A stretch of 64,000 nt of DNA from Pseudomonas viridiflava (GTDB lineage Bacteria; Pseudomonadota; Gammaproteobacteria; Pseudomonadales; Pseudomonadaceae): the NCBI RefSeq assembly GCF_900590885.1, contig NZ_UUON01000001.1, forward strand, positions 682,001-746,000, given 5' to 3'. Every line of letters begins with the position of its first letter. The stretch's first letter is position 1. Below are positions 9,365 through 19,251 of the stretch, piece after piece. The notes beneath the pieces were generated by a model that saw nothing but the letters and a program-made list of their open reading frames with translations, was not told the origin of the DNA and did no database searches. A program made the translations under genes and the position numbers.

Positions 9365-9811
9365 TCAGCGCGCCGGGTATTCGGCCACCACCACGTCTTT
9401 GCCGTCACGGGTCAGGCCGATGACCTGGTAGGCATCGCTCATGCCGTCCATCTCCATGCCCGGCGAGCCCATGGGCATACCGGGTGCGGCAATGCCCAAC
9501 AGGTCGTCGCGCTTGCGCAACGCCAGTACTTGCTCGGCCGGCACATGGCCTTCGACAAACTTGCCGTCGATCACGGCGGTGTGGCACGAACCCAGGCGCG
9601 GGGCCACGCCGAGGCGTTGCTTGACGGTGCTCATGTCGGTTTCGACGTGGTCGTTGACCTTGAAGCCGTTGCTTTGCAGATGGCTGATCCACTTCTTGCA
9701 GCAACCGCAATTGGCGTCGCGGTGCACGTCGATGGGGATCAAGTCGGCCGCTTGGGCGAAGGTGGCGGCAAACAGGGTTGAAAGCAGGGCCAGTCGCAAT
9801 GGGGTTTTCAT
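9365..9811 (-). CDS. DUF411 periplasmic metal-associated protein
   Basis: 148-aa exported protein with signal peptide MKTPLRLALLSTLFAATFAQ followed by an A-A cleavage region. The mature part begins with DVHRDANCGCCKKW, the CxCC motif of DUF411 proteins, which are commonly found near copper-resistance genes. A further Cys (LGSCHTAVIDG) and a Met-rich stretch (PGMPMGSPGMEMDGM) suit a copper or other soft-metal role; that is inference. The ATG at 9809-9811 was chosen over an upstream start because it opens the signal peptide. It lies immediately upstream of the YqaA-like gene. Confidence 0.85.
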   Translation of the reverse strand: MKTPLRLALLSTLFAATFAQAADLIPIDVHRDANCGCCKKWISHLQSNGFKVNDHVETDMSTVKQRLGVAPRLGSCHTAVIDGKFVEGHVPAEQVLALRKRDDLLGIAAPGMPMGSPGMEMDGMSDAYQVIGLTRDGKDVVVAEYPAR

Positions 9812-9893
9812 TGGCGGTCTCAGTGAATGCGGGGCGATAAGCCGGGCATTCTCCCTGCTTTTTTCAACGCGGCGCGACGGTAATGTTTCCAAA

Positions 9894-10352
9894 TTATACG
9901 AAGGGCGGGTTTTCCAGCCGGTGCTTGAGCTGGTCGAGGGCGGTGGCCGACAGCTCGATCATGCGCTCGTGCAAGGTGGCCAGTTGCAATTCGGTTTCAT
10001 AGGTCAACACCCGCTTGAACAGCGTGCCGCCACGAAACGGTTGCAGGTAGTAATGAATCGAGCCATCGACGGCAAGGGAGGTGAACACGGTCTTGAACTC
10101 GCCGGGGCGCCGGGCGATCTGCACGCGGTAGCTCATGGGCACGCGTACACCCAACAGGTCGATCATTTCGGTAAAGCGCGTACCGGCGGGGAGCGAGCCG
10201 GTGGTGCCGGTGTCGGCACTGAGGGATGTGGGGTGCCATTCGTGCCAGCGATCCGGCTGGGTCACATAGTCGTAAACGGCATCGATGGGGGCCTGGATAA
10301 AGCGTTCCTGACTGATCCGCTCCAAGCGGATCGACTGCTCGACAGCGCGCAT
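9894..10352 (-). CDS. SRPBCC-family lipid/ligand-binding protein
   Basis: 152-aa cytoplasmic protein with the START/Bet-v1-like pattern: ERISQERFIQAPIDAVYDYV at residues 10-30, then alternating beta strands and a long C-terminal helix (LHERMIELSATALDQLKHRL). Such proteins bind hydrophobic ligands or act as polyketide cyclase-like domains. The ligand is not predictable. It stands alone between the DUF411 gene and the chemoreceptor. Confidence 0.75.
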   Translation of the reverse strand: MRAVEQSIRLERISQERFIQAPIDAVYDYVTQPDRWHEWHPTSLSADTGTTGSLPAGTRFTEMIDLLGVRVPMSYRVQIARRPGEFKTVFTSLAVDGSIHYYLQPFRGGTLFKRVLTYETELQLATLHERMIELSATALDQLKHRLENPPFV

Positions 10353-10442
10353 GGCACACCTCCTGTGTGGCGGGGCTTAACACTTTGAACTGTCAGAATA
10401 GTCCCACTCCCGCGCATTGCACGGGAGTGTCTCAATCATTTA

Positions 10443-12437
10443 TCAGCGCACCTTGAATCGACCCATCAACGCAATCACCCGGCCATTGGCATCCAGCAGG
10501 CTTTGCGTATTGGTTTCGGTGGCGTGGCCGCTTTGCACCAGCTCGTCGACCATATGTCGGATCTGCACCATGCTGCGGTTGATCTCCTCGGTCACCGCGC
10601 TTTGCTGTTCGGCGGCCGTGGCGATCTGGGTGCTGAGGTTGTTGATATGGCTGACCGAGCCGGCCATTTCGTCCAGGCCGGTGTTGACCCGTGCCGTGGC
10701 ATCCGCCGCCGATTGGCAGCTGGCCTGGGTGTTTTCCATGGCCGCCACCGACGAACTCACGCCAGTGGTCAGGCGCGCGAGCATCTCATTGATCTGCGAG
10801 GTGCTGGCCTGGGTGCGCGCGGCGAGGGCGCGGACTTCATCGGCAACCACCGCAAACCCGCGACCTTGCTCGCCGGCCCGCGCCGCTTCAATGGCGGCGT
10901 TGAGGGCCAGCAGGTTGGTCTGGCCGGCGATCGCGCCGATAACACCGAGGGTTTCGGTGATGCGCGCGGCGTCCTGGCGCATGTTTTCCACGGTGTGGGT
11001 GGCGCTGGCGACTTCGCCGATCAAGGCGCTGACGCTGCTCGATGCTTCGCCCACCACCACGCGGGAACGGTCGGCGTGCTCGTTGGCGCGCTGAGTGAAC
11101 GAGGCGGTTTCCGCCGCATTCTGCGCAACCGTGTCGGCGGTAGAGCTCATCTCGGTGATGGCCGTTACGGTCTGGTCGGTTTCCGAGGCGTGGCGTACCA
11201 GGATCTGGTTGGTGTGCGCCGAGGTTTTCTGCAACTGCTCAAGTCCCGTGGACATGGCGCCAGTGGCCAGGGTGACTTCGCCGATCATGTTTTGCAGGTA
11301 GACGATAAAGCGGTTGACCGAATGGCCGATCGCGCCCAATTCGTCTTCGGCGCGGATGGTGATGCGTCGCGTCAGGTCGGCGTCGCCGGCCGAGAGTGCG
11401 TCGATATTGGTTTTCAGCGACTTCATGCGCTGCACCAGTTGGCGAATCGCGTACACCGCCAGCAGTACCAGCAGCAACACCATGGGGATTTGCAGCAAGG
11501 CCAGGCTGCCGAGCACGTCGTCACGCTGGGCGGTGATCAACGAGGTGGGCAGGGCGGTGGCGAGGAACCACGGCGTGCCTTCGATCGGGCGCATGTAGAA
11601 GGTGCTGGCCACGCCCTGGTTGTCGAACTCGCTGCGCTGCAGGCCCTGGTCGCGGTGGGCGAGGGCTTTGCTGACCTGGGCGGCAAACGCCGAGGTGCCG
11701 GCCAGTTCGCTGATGTTCTTCAACACCACCGGGCTGCTCAAACGTGTGCTGTTGCTGATGATCTTGCCGTCGCCTTCGACGATCAGCATTTGCCCGCCGA
11801 TGTCTTTTTCCTTGCTGGCCACCAGCTCGTTGAAGAAGCCCAGGGTCACGTCGATAGTGGCCACGCCGTAGGCGGCGCCGTCGCGCTGGATCGCCATGGC
11901 GCAGTTGGTGCGCGGCTCCTGGCTGGCATCGTCCTTGTAGGCCGCGGCCCAGGCGCATTGCCCGCGCGGCGAGGCAAGGCCGCCCTTGTACCAGCTCTGG
12001 TCGTAGTAGTTGGGCGCGGGGTCGCTGTTCCAGAACGTGTTCACCGCCAGCTTGCCCGAGGCATCGCGGTGCCAGAAGGTGCTGTGTTTATTGCGCCCCG
12101 GCGTGCGCTGGTTCGGCAGGGGCCAGATGCCGCCGCCAAAGACTTTCAGCTCGCCATACTGATCCACCAGGCCCGGCAAGACCTTGTCGATGGCATCGCT
12201 GTCGAGCAGGGGAATGGTTTGGGTGATGCTGCGTTGCTGGGCCTGAACCTTGTTCAATTCGCCCTGGATCCTTTCGGCCACTTCGGCGACGCGGTTGAGT
12301 ACCACCTGTTCTTCGGTATGGCGCAACGTGGGCGCGACCATCTGGCCGATCCCGACCACGGTCAACACCATCAACACCAGGACGAACAGCACCAGAAACA
12401 GGGTATAGCGAGCTTGGATGGAGCGCAGTGGGGGCAT
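10443..12437 (-). CDS. Methyl-accepting chemotaxis protein, dCache sensor
   Basis: Transmembrane chemoreceptor of 664 aa. TM1 is about residues 9-35, followed by a periplasmic double-Cache type domain of roughly 280 residues with the [10 protein letters not shown] pattern and [11 protein letters not shown]. Then come TM2, a HAMP domain around [20 protein letters not shown], and a signalling coiled coil with the conserved tip [20 protein letters not shown]. The ATG at 12435-12437 follows AAGGACGACCCCC, a better ribosome site than the start 11 codons upstream. The ligand cannot be named from sequence; dCache receptors often bind amino acids, amines or organic acids. Confidence 0.92.
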   Translation of the reverse strand: MPPLRSIQARYTLFLVLFVLVLMVLTVVGIGQMVAPTLRHTEEQVVLNRVAEVAERIQGELNKVQAQQRSITQTIPLLDSDAIDKVLPGLVDQYGELKVFGGGIWPLPNQRTPGRNKHSTFWHRDASGKLAVNTFWNSDPAPNYYDQSWYKGGLASPRGQCAWAAAYKDDASQEPRTNCAMAIQRDGAAYGVATIDVTLGFFNELVASKEKDIGGQMLIVEGDGKIISNSTRLSSPVVLKNISELAGTSAFAAQVSKALAHRDQGLQRSEFDNQGVASTFYMRPIEGTPWFLATALPTSLITAQRDDVLGSLALLQIPMVLLLVLLAVYAIRQLVQRMKSLKTNIDALSAGDADLTRRITIRAEDELGAIGHSVNRFIVYLQNMIGEVTLATGAMSTGLEQLQKTSAHTNQILVRHASETDQTVTAITEMSSTADTVAQNAAETASFTQRANEHADRSRVVVGEASSSVSALIGEVASATHTVENMRQDAARITETLGVIGAIAGQTNLLALNAAIEAARAGEQGRGFAVVADEVRALAARTQASTSQINEMLARLTTGVSSSVAAMENTQASCQSAADATARVNTGLDEMAGSVSHINNLSTQIATAAEQQSAVTEEINRSMVQIRHMVDELVQSGHATETNTQSLLDANGRVIALMGRFKVR

Positions 12438-12546
12438 GGGGGTCGTCCTTACGAAGCGTTTATTATTCACGCGGCTTTGTTAGAGCTTCGTCGGGCTATC
12501 GGCTTGGTCTGTAGGAGCTTTAGGTACCATGGTGCAAGAAAATGGC

Positions 12547-12565
12547 GGCGCCGCTGAACGGCGCC
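12547..12565 (-). terminator. GC-rich hairpin after aldo/keto reductase
   Basis: GGCGCC stems separated by seven bases lie just past the aldo/keto reductase stop in the minus direction, followed on that strand by a short T-rich stretch (CCATTTTC). The T tract is weak, so this is a probable rather than certain terminator. Confidence 0.45.
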
Positions 12566-12574
12566 CCCCCCTTG

Positions 12575-13570
12575 TCAGATATCCAGCATCGCCATCACTT
12601 CCTTGGGGTAACGCAACCCGGCGGTGGCCTCGGCGGGAAAGATCGCTTCGAGTGCCGTCCGCTCGCTCGCGCTGAGGCTGACTGACAGCGCCGCGACGTT
12701 CTCTTCCAGGTACTTGCGCTGCTTGGTCCCGGGGATCGGGATGATGTAGTCGCCCTGGGCCAACACCCACGCCAGCGCCAGTTGGCCGGCGGTCACGCCC
12801 TTGTCGGCAGCGAGGCGCTGCACTTGCTCCACCAGTTGCAGGTTTTTCGCGAAGTTTTCGCCCTGGAAGCGTGGGCTGAAGCGGCGGTAGTCATCGGCGC
12901 CGAAATCCTCAGGGCTTTGCAGCGCACCGGTGAGGAAACCACGCCCCAACGGGCTGTAGGGCACAAACGCGATGCCCAGCCGTTGGCAGGTGGCGAGGCA
13001 GCCGTTGCTTTCCTGGTCGCGGCTCCACAGCGAATATTCGCTTTGCAGGGCGCTGATGGGATGCACCTTGTGCGCCCGTTCCAGGGTGGCGGCGGAGGCT
13101 TCGCTGAGGCCCAGGTAGCGCACCTTGCCTTGCTTGACCAGCTCGGCCATGGCGCCGACGGTTTCTTCGATGGCCACGTTCGGGTCAATGCGGTGCTGGT
13201 AGTACAAATCCAGGGTGTCGATTCCAAGGCGCTGGAGCGTGCCGTCGATGGCGTTGCGAATGTACTCCGGGCGCCCGTTCACGCCGCGCAGGGCCGGGTT
13301 GGCGGGGTCGCGCACGATGCCGAATTTACTCGCCAGGAACACCTGGTCACGCTTGCCGGCGATGGCCTTGCCGATCAGTTGCTCATTGGTGTGGGGGCCG
13401 TACATGTCGGCAGTGTCGAGAAAGTTCACGCCCAACTCCAGGGCGCGGTGCAGGGTAGCCACGGCCTCGGTGGTGTCGGTGCCCGGGGTGTAGAAATCGG
13501 TCATGCCCATGCAGCCGAGGCCGATGGCGGAAACCTGCGGGCCGTTTTTGCCCAATTGACGAGTGTGCAT
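12575..13570 (-). CDS. Aldo/keto reductase
   Basis: 331-aa NADPH-dependent oxidoreductase of the AKR superfamily. The catalytic tetrad is readable: Asp and Tyr in [13 protein letters not shown], Lys in VFLASKFG, and His in [10 protein letters not shown]. The C-terminal [16 protein letters not shown] is the cofactor-binding loop. The ATG follows AGGAG. It is divergent from the LysR gene at 13687, with about 115 bases between them, so the LysR product is a natural candidate regulator; that pairing is inference. Confidence 0.92.
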   Translation of the reverse strand: MHTRQLGKNGPQVSAIGLGCMGMTDFYTPGTDTTEAVATLHRALELGVNFLDTADMYGPHTNEQLIGKAIAGKRDQVFLASKFGIVRDPANPALRGVNGRPEYIRNAIDGTLQRLGIDTLDLYYQHRIDPNVAIEETVGAMAELVKQGKVRYLGLSEASAATLERAHKVHPISALQSEYSLWSRDQESNGCLATCQRLGIAFVPYSPLGRGFLTGALQSPEDFGADDYRRFSPRFQGENFAKNLQLVEQVQRLAADKGVTAGQLALAWVLAQGDYIIPIPGTKQRKYLEENVAALSVSLSASERTALEAIFPAEATAGLRYPKEVMAMLDI

Positions 13571-13686
13571 GGGGTCAGCTCCTGTTGGATGAAGGCGCCA
13601 TTGTTACCCTCGACAAAAGCGCGATAAACCGGCTAAAAGTGCTTTCACTATTCGTAATATCTAAATAATCCATGAGGAGCCGGCCC

Positions 13687-14598
13687 TTGGACCGTTTCAA
13701 CGCCATGCGTGTGTTTACCCGGATCGTCGAGTTGGGCGGGTTTGCCAAGGCGGCCGACAGCCTGCAACTGCCACGCGCGTCGGTGACTGTAGTGATCAAA
13801 CAACTGGAAGCACACCTGGGTGTGCAGTTGTTGCAGCGCACCACGCGCCAGGTCAGTCCTACCCTGGATGGCGCCGCGTACTACCAGCGCTGCGTGCAGT
13901 TGCTCACGGACCTGGAGGAAACCGAGGCAGTATTTTCGACCCAGCGCCAGAGCCCGCGCGGCACGTTGAGCATTGATATGCCGGCGGGCATCGGGCGTTA
14001 CCTGGTGATTCCAGCTTTGCCGGCGTTCACCGCGCGTTACCCGCACATCCAGCTGGAAATCGGCCTCAACGACCGCCCGGTCGACCTCATTCGCGAAGGT
14101 GTGGATTGCGTGCTGCGCGGCGGCCTGGCGCTCGACGAATCACTGGTGGCGCGGCCGCTGGTGATGATGGACCAAATCACCCTGGCCAGCCCGGGCTACC
14201 TCGAACGCATGGGCGTACCCCAAACGCTGGAGGACTTGGCCAGCCACCAGATGGTCGAGTATGTGTCGAGCACCAGCGGTAAACGCTTCGGCCTGGAATT
14301 TGAACTGAGCAACGAGCTGCGCACGATCAACCTGCCCAAAGTGGTAGCGGTCAACAGTGCCGACGGCTACTTCTGTGCCTGCGAGGCCGGCTACGGGCTG
14401 ATCCAGGCGCCGTACTACCACGCGATGGCCAGATTGGCTCAGGGCACGCTGGTGGAAGTGCTGCCCCAAATGGCCGTACCGAAAATGGCCCTGACCGCGC
14501 TGTATCCGCCGCATCGCCAGTTGTCGCAAAGGGTGCGGGTGTTTGTGGATTGGCTGGTCGAGCTGTGCGCCCAACCCGGCACCGGGCTGCAACGCTAG
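13687..14598 (+). CDS. LysR-family transcriptional regulator (TTG start)
   Basis: 303-aa LysR regulator: winged HTH at residues 1-60 (DRFNAMRVFTRIVELGGFAK through RTTRQVSPT), then a periplasmic-binding-like effector domain. I place the start at TTG 13687 because GAGGAG at 13674-13679 lies seven bases upstream and the resulting N terminus matches the usual LysR pattern. An ATG at 13672 overlaps that ribosome site. It is divergent from the aldo/keto reductase and converges on the AraC gene, overlapping it tail to tail by 4 bases at 14595-14598. Confidence 0.88.
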   Translation: MDRFNAMRVFTRIVELGGFAKAADSLQLPRASVTVVIKQLEAHLGVQLLQRTTRQVSPTLDGAAYYQRCVQLLTDLEETEAVFSTQRQSPRGTLSIDMPAGIGRYLVIPALPAFTARYPHIQLEIGLNDRPVDLIREGVDCVLRGGLALDESLVARPLVMMDQITLASPGYLERMGVPQTLEDLASHQMVEYVSSTSGKRFGLEFELSNELRTINLPKVVAVNSADGYFCACEAGYGLIQAPYYHAMARLAQGTLVEVLPQMAVPKMALTALYPPHRQLSQRVRVFVDWLVELCAQPGTGLQR

Positions 14599-15500
14599 CC
14601 CTGCGCCTTGCGATACGCCCCCGGTCGCTGCCCGGTCACCTTGTGAAACGCGCGGGTAAACGCCGCCACTGATTGATAGCCCACCGCCAGCGCCACGTCC
14701 GCCACGGTTTGGTCTTCTTTGAACAACTGGCAGGCGTGGCGCATGCGCATCATCAGCAACACCTGCCCTGGCGACTGCCCGCACAGTTCATTGAAGCGCT
14801 TGAAAAACGCCGAGCGCGACAGCCCGGTGCAGGCCGCCATGCTTTCCAGGGTCCACGCCTCGGCCGGGTGGGCGATCAATTGTTCCAGCAGATTGGCAAA
14901 CGCCGGTTGCCGACCCAGCGCGGCCAGGCCGCCGAGCTCGGTGTTATCCAGCACCTGCTGGCGCAATACATACAGAAACAGCAGGTGGCACAGTCGTTCC
15001 AGCAGGGCCGAAGAGGGCGCCGGCGTGCGCTCGCATTCCTGCAGGATCAGCTCGAACAGATTGCGCGCGGCGATCAGCGACGGGTCGCCTGCGCGCAGGA
15101 TGATCCACGCGGGGAGGGTATCGACAATCATCGCCGACAGGCCGGACTGGAAGTGAAAGAACCCGCAGACCAGCCCCACGCCGTCATTGGCGCTGCTGTC
15201 GAGGGGCAGCATTGGGCGACGCGGGCATTCCTGCGCGCCGGCTGCCGTGGCTGCGCCGGACAGGCGATATTCAAGGTCACGCAACAGGAACACCGCGTCG
15301 CCTTCATTCAGCTGCACGGGCGTCGGTTCGCCGTCGATATGCAGCCAGCACTGGCCTTGCACAATCAGGTGGAAACTTGCGCGGGCCAGGCCGTGGGTGC
15401 TGGCGTGCCAGTCACCGCAGTAGCGGCCGACATGAAACAGGCTGGTGTTGAGTTCGAGGCTGTCTAATAACCAATCGACAAGTGCACTGGACGAATTCAT
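14595..15500 (-). CDS. AraC-family regulator with cupin-like sensor domain
   Basis: 301-aa regulator. The N-terminal half resembles the cupin_6 sensor of AraC regulators (FHLIVQGQCWLHIDGEPTPV, then GDAVFLLRDLEYRLS). The C-terminal 100 residues carry the two AraC HTH motifs, seen as MAACTGLSRSAFFKRFNELC and VADVALAVGYQSVAAFTRAF. It is divergent from the operon starting at 15603 with about 100 bases between, so it probably controls that operon; the inducer is unknown. Confidence 0.88.
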   Translation of the reverse strand: MNSSSALVDWLLDSLELNTSLFHVGRYCGDWHASTHGLARASFHLIVQGQCWLHIDGEPTPVQLNEGDAVFLLRDLEYRLSGAATAAGAQECPRRPMLPLDSSANDGVGLVCGFFHFQSGLSAMIVDTLPAWIILRAGDPSLIAARNLFELILQECERTPAPSSALLERLCHLLFLYVLRQQVLDNTELGGLAALGRQPAFANLLEQLIAHPAEAWTLESMAACTGLSRSAFFKRFNELCGQSPGQVLLMMRMRHACQLFKEDQTVADVALAVGYQSVAAFTRAFHKVTGQRPGAYRKAQG

Positions 15501-15602
15501 CTAATGGAAAGACTCAAGAGCAAGTAATCGCTACTTTAGACTATTGAGGGGTTTTTTTATAACCAACAGACTGAGTACACGAACTCATGAGGAAATCCTG
15601 AC

Positions 15603-16163
15603 ATGTCCCGTGTACCGCTGCTCACCCCCGAAACCGCGCCGGATGCCGCCAAGCCCTTGCTGGAAAACGCGCTGAAAGCCTCGGGTTTCATCCCTAACCT
15701 GCTCGCCGTGCTGGCCAATGCGCCTGCCGCGCTGGAAACCTACATCACCGTGTCCGGCCTGAATGCCAAGGCCGAGCTGAGCCTGGCCGACCGCGAAGTG
15801 GTACAGCTGATTGCCGCCACCACCCACGGTTGCGATTTCTGTGTCGCTGGCCACACCGCCGTGGCGCGTAACAAGGCCAAGTTGCCCGAAGACGTCATCG
15901 ACGCACTGCGCCAGCGCGGCGAATTGCCTAACGCCCGCTATGAGACACTCGCCGCGTTCACCCGTGAAGTGATTGCCACTCGCGGTGATGTCAGCGACGC
16001 AGGCTATGACGCGTTCCGCGCCGCCGGTTACTCCGAAGGCCACGCGTTGGAAGTTATATTGGGCGTCAGCCTGGCCACCCTGTGTAACTTCGCTAACGTG
16101 TTTGCCCGTACTCCGCTGAACCCGGAACTGGCGCAATACCGTTGGGAAAAACCGGCAAGCTGA
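15603..16163 (+). CDS. Carboxymuconolactone decarboxylase / AhpD-like protein
   Basis: 186-aa AhpD-like protein. The redox motif HGCDFCVAGHTAVA supplies the CxxC pair and the nearby His typical of peroxidase-active members, so a peroxide-reducing or disulfide role is more likely than lactone decarboxylation. The ATG has GAGGAAATC upstream. First gene of a plus-strand operon that continues with a flavoprotein and an ABC importer, a pattern often tied to oxidative scavenging of organosulfur or similar compounds (inference). Confidence 0.85.
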   Translation: MSRVPLLTPETAPDAAKPLLENALKASGFIPNLLAVLANAPAALETYITVSGLNAKAELSLADREVVQLIAATTHGCDFCVAGHTAVARNKAKLPEDVIDALRQRGELPNARYETLAAFTREVIATRGDVSDAGYDAFRAAGYSEGHALEVILGVSLATLCNFANVFARTPLNPELAQYRWEKPAS

Positions 16164-16203
16164 ATCGGCGTTGGTCCCTCTGCTGTAACAAGGAGAAACA
16201 TGA

Positions 16204-17265
16204 ATGCTTGACCCACTCTTGAGCCGTTGGCTCGATGTTCAAGCGCAGGCCCTGGATGTGGGCAGTTGCGATCCACAGGAAGTGCTGCCACGGCTGGCAG
16301 AAGCCAATGTATTGCGTATCGGCGTGCCGAAACAGTCGGGTGGTTTGGGCGGCGATGTCGGCGGCGCGGTGGAAGCCATCGCCAATATCGCCAGCCATTC
16401 CCTGGCAGCAGCGTTTGTGTGCTGGGGCCAGCGTTCGTTTATCGAATATTTGCTGCAAAGCCCGAATGAGCGGCTGCGCGAGCAACTGTTGCCGGACCTG
16501 CTCAGCGGCAAGCTGGCCGGGGCGACCGGGTTGTCGAATGCGATGAAGTTTTTGTCGGGCATCGAGACGTTGCAGATTAGCGCCGAGCCCAACGACCACG
16601 GCTGGACCCTCAACGGCAAGCTGCATTGGGTCACCAACCTGCGCAAGAACGGCTTTGTCGCCGCCGCGGCCATCGAGCATGCGGGCGGTGGCGCGCCGTT
16701 TATCCTGGCGATTCCGGATTCGGTGGCCGGCCTGCTACGTTCGCGGGACCTGGAGTTGCTGGGGCTGCAATCGAGCAACACCGCCGCGTTGGGCCTGGAA
16801 GGCGTGGAGTTGAGCCGCGACTGGTTGCTGCATGAGGATGCGCGCAAGTTTCTGCCGGCGGTACGCCCGGCGTTCCTGGGGTTGCAGTGCGGTATGTCGA
16901 TTGGTTTGGCCCGTCGCTCGCTGGCGGAAGTCGCCAACCATTTGGGCGCCAGCCGCACCGTGTTGCGCGACGAATTGGAAGCGTTGCGCGTGACCCTCGA
17001 TCATCTGGTCACCGAACTGAAGAACGGCCTGCTGGCCGGTCGTTTCGCTGCCGAGCCGGTGCCGTTGTTCAAACTGCGCATCGCCCTCGCGGAAACCGCC
17101 GCCAGCGCCGTGCAACTGGAGTTGCAGGCCAGTGGCGGCAAGGCTTATCTCACGGCCCACGGCAGCGGGTTTGCGCGCCGCTGGCGGGAGTCGGCGTTTG
17201 TGCCGATCGTGACCCCCAGCCTGGTGCAACTGCGCACCGAGTTACAGCGCCAGGCCAACCTATGA
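16204..17265 (+). CDS. Acyl-CoA dehydrogenase-like flavoprotein
   Basis: 353-aa member of the acyl-CoA dehydrogenase superfamily, somewhat shorter than the usual 380-400. Features are GGLGGDVGGAVEAIANIASH in the N-terminal helical domain, GATGLSNAMKF and the LNGKLHWVTNLR beta-domain segment, and a C-terminal helical bundle with ASGGKAYL. Its transport-linked context fits the SfnB/DszC-type oxygenase branch better than fatty-acid oxidation, but this is inference. AAGGAG lies upstream of the ATG. The stop overlaps the ABC ATPase start by 4 bases (ATGA). Confidence 0.82.
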   Translation: MLDPLLSRWLDVQAQALDVGSCDPQEVLPRLAEANVLRIGVPKQSGGLGGDVGGAVEAIANIASHSLAAAFVCWGQRSFIEYLLQSPNERLREQLLPDLLSGKLAGATGLSNAMKFLSGIETLQISAEPNDHGWTLNGKLHWVTNLRKNGFVAAAAIEHAGGGAPFILAIPDSVAGLLRSRDLELLGLQSSNTAALGLEGVELSRDWLLHEDARKFLPAVRPAFLGLQCGMSIGLARRSLAEVANHLGASRTVLRDELEALRVTLDHLVTELKNGLLAGRFAAEPVPLFKLRIALAETAASAVQLELQASGGKAYLTAHGSGFARRWRESAFVPIVTPSLVQLRTELQRQANL

Positions 17266-18065
17266 CTCAGGCCGTATTAAGCGCCCAGGGGATTTGCCTG
17301 GGGTATGCGAGTGGCCCGGTGTTACAGGGTTTTGACCTGCAGTTGCAGCCCGGTGAAGTGGTGTCGATCCTCGGCCCCAGTGGCGTCGGCAAGTCCAGCC
17401 TGTTGCGTGTGCTCGCCGGGTTGCAGGCACCTCAGGGCGGCAGTGTGCAGGTATTGGGCGAACCGTTGAATGGCCCGCACCCACGGGTGGCCGTGGCGTT
17501 TCAAGACCCGAGCCTGTTGCCCTGGCTGAGCCTGGAAAAAAACGTCGCCTTCGGCCTGGATTTCGCCCGTCAGCCGCACTTGAGTGCCGATGAGCGCCGC
17601 CAGCGCGTCGACCACGCCATTGCTGCGGTCGGCCTGGAACATGCGCGTGTGCAGTTTCCGGCGCAGTTGTCTGGCGGCATGGCCCAGCGCACCGCGTTGG
17701 CCCGCTGCCTGGCGCGCCAGCCTCAGGTGTTGTTGCTGGATGAACCCTTTGGTGCGCTGGACGAAGTGACCCGCGCCGACATGCAGCACCTGTTGCTCAA
17801 GGTCAACCGCGAGCAGGGCTCGGCGGCGGTGTTGATTACCCATGACATCGACGAAGCGCTGCTGCTGTCCGATCGCATCCTGCTGTTGGGCAACCGCCCG
17901 GCGCGGACCTTGGGCGAATGGCACATCGACCTGCCGCAACCGCGCGACGAACAGGTGGAAGCCATCGGCGCGCTGCGCATCGAGATTCTTAAAACCTTAC
18001 GGCAGGCGAGCCGCCCTCAACCCAACCCTTTAGACCTGCCGGAGCCCAGCAATGTGCATGGATGA
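17262..18065 (+). CDS. ABC importer ATPase, nitrate/sulfonate/taurine type
   Basis: 267-aa ATP-binding subunit: Walker A GPSGVGKSS near residue 37, Q-loop VAFQDPSLLPWL, signature LSGGMAQRTALARCL, Walker B VLLLDEPFGALD and switch His LITHDIDEAL. VAFQDPSLLPWL is typical of SsuB/TauB/NrtD-like ATPases. It starts in the stop of the preceding gene and overlaps the binding-protein gene by 14 bases. It energises the permease at 19248. Confidence 0.92.
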   Translation: MTQAVLSAQGICLGYASGPVLQGFDLQLQPGEVVSILGPSGVGKSSLLRVLAGLQAPQGGSVQVLGEPLNGPHPRVAVAFQDPSLLPWLSLEKNVAFGLDFARQPHLSADERRQRVDHAIAAVGLEHARVQFPAQLSGGMAQRTALARCLARQPQVLLLDEPFGALDEVTRADMQHLLLKVNREQGSAAVLITHDIDEALLLSDRILLLGNRPARTLGEWHIDLPQPRDEQVEAIGALRIEILKTLRQASRPQPNPLDLPEPSNVHG

Positions 18066-19251
18066 CCTGACCCACTCGCGCCGTGATTTTCTCAAACTGT
18101 CCGCCGTACTCAGCGCAGCCGGCGCCTTGCCGCTGCTGAGCAGCCTGCAGGCGCGGGCCGCCAGCGAACCGGACGCGCCGGTACGCATCGGCTACTTGCC
18201 GATCACCGACGCCACGCCGTTGCTGGTGGCGCATAACAATGGCCTGTTCGAAGCCGAAGGCATCAAGGCCGAACGCCCGGTGCTGCTGCGCAGCTGGGCC
18301 CAGGTAATCGAGGCGTTTATCTCGGGTCAGGTCAACGTGATTCATCTGCTGTCGCCGATGACGGTGTGGGCGCGTTATGGCAGCCAGGTGCCGGCCAAGG
18401 TGGTGGCGTGGAACCACGTCGGCGGCTCTGGCCTGACCGTGGCCCCGGGGATTACCGATGTGAAGCAACTGGGCGGCAAGTCGGTGGCGATTCCGTTCTG
18501 GTATTCGATCCATAACGTGGTGGTGCAGCAGCTGTTCCGCGACAACGGCCTGACGCCGGTGGCGCGTGCGGCGGGCAGTGCGATTGCGGCCAATGAGGTC
18601 AACCTGATCGTGTTGCCGCCCTCGGACATGCCGCCGGCCCTGGCCAGCCAGCGCATCGACGGCTATATCGTCGCCGAGCCGTTCAATGCCCTGGCGGAGA
18701 ACCTCAAGGTCGGCCGTGTGCAGCGCTTTACCGGCGACGTGTGGCGCAACCATGCGTGCTGCGTGGTGTTCATGCATGAACACGACCTGACCAACCGCCC
18801 TGAGTGGTCGCAGAAGGTAGTGAACGCCATCGTCAAGGCCCAGGTCTGGACCCGCGACAACCGCGAAGAGGCGGTGAAGCTGCTGTCCAAGGACGGCCCC
18901 AACCGCTACACGCCGCATGCCGAACCGGTGTTGAGCAAAGTCCTTGCGCCTGCCGCGGGCGACCGCGCCGCCTACCTGGCCGATGGCGCGATCCAGCATG
19001 CCAATTGGGACGAGCACCGCATCGACTTCCAGCCTTACCCATTCCCCAGCTACACCGAGGAACTGGTGCGTCGCCTCAAAGACACGCTGATCGAGGGCGA
19101 CAAGAAATTCCTCGCCGACCTCGACCCAGCCTTCGTGGCCAAGGACCTGGTGGACGACCGCTTTGTGCGCAACGCCATCGAGGCCGTGGGCGGGATGAAA
19201 ACCTTCGGCTTGCCCGACGGCTTTGAGCGGACCGAGGAGATTGGCGTTTGA
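18052..19251 (+). CDS. ABC substrate-binding protein, NMT1/SsuA-like, Tat signal
   Basis: 399-aa periplasmic binding protein. The N terminus carries a twin-arginine motif, HSRRDFLKLSAVLSAAGALP, with cleavage after QARAA, suggesting Tat export. The mature domain is NMT1/THI5-like (VRIGYLPITDATPLLVAHNNG, VIEAFISGQVNVIHLLSPM). Family members bind sulfonates, nitrate, aliphatic amines or pyrimidine precursors; the ligand here is unknown. The alternative ATG six bases downstream would also work. The stop overlaps the permease start. Confidence 0.88.
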   Translation: MCMDDLTHSRRDFLKLSAVLSAAGALPLLSSLQARAASEPDAPVRIGYLPITDATPLLVAHNNGLFEAEGIKAERPVLLRSWAQVIEAFISGQVNVIHLLSPMTVWARYGSQVPAKVVAWNHVGGSGLTVAPGITDVKQLGGKSVAIPFWYSIHNVVVQQLFRDNGLTPVARAAGSAIAANEVNLIVLPPSDMPPALASQRIDGYIVAEPFNALAENLKVGRVQRFTGDVWRNHACCVVFMHEHDLTNRPEWSQKVVNAIVKAQVWTRDNREEAVKLLSKDGPNRYTPHAEPVLSKVLAPAAGDRAAYLADGAIQHANWDEHRIDFQPYPFPSYTEELVRRLKDTLIEGDKKFLADLDPAFVAKDLVDDRFVRNAIEAVGGMKTFGLPDGFERTEEIGV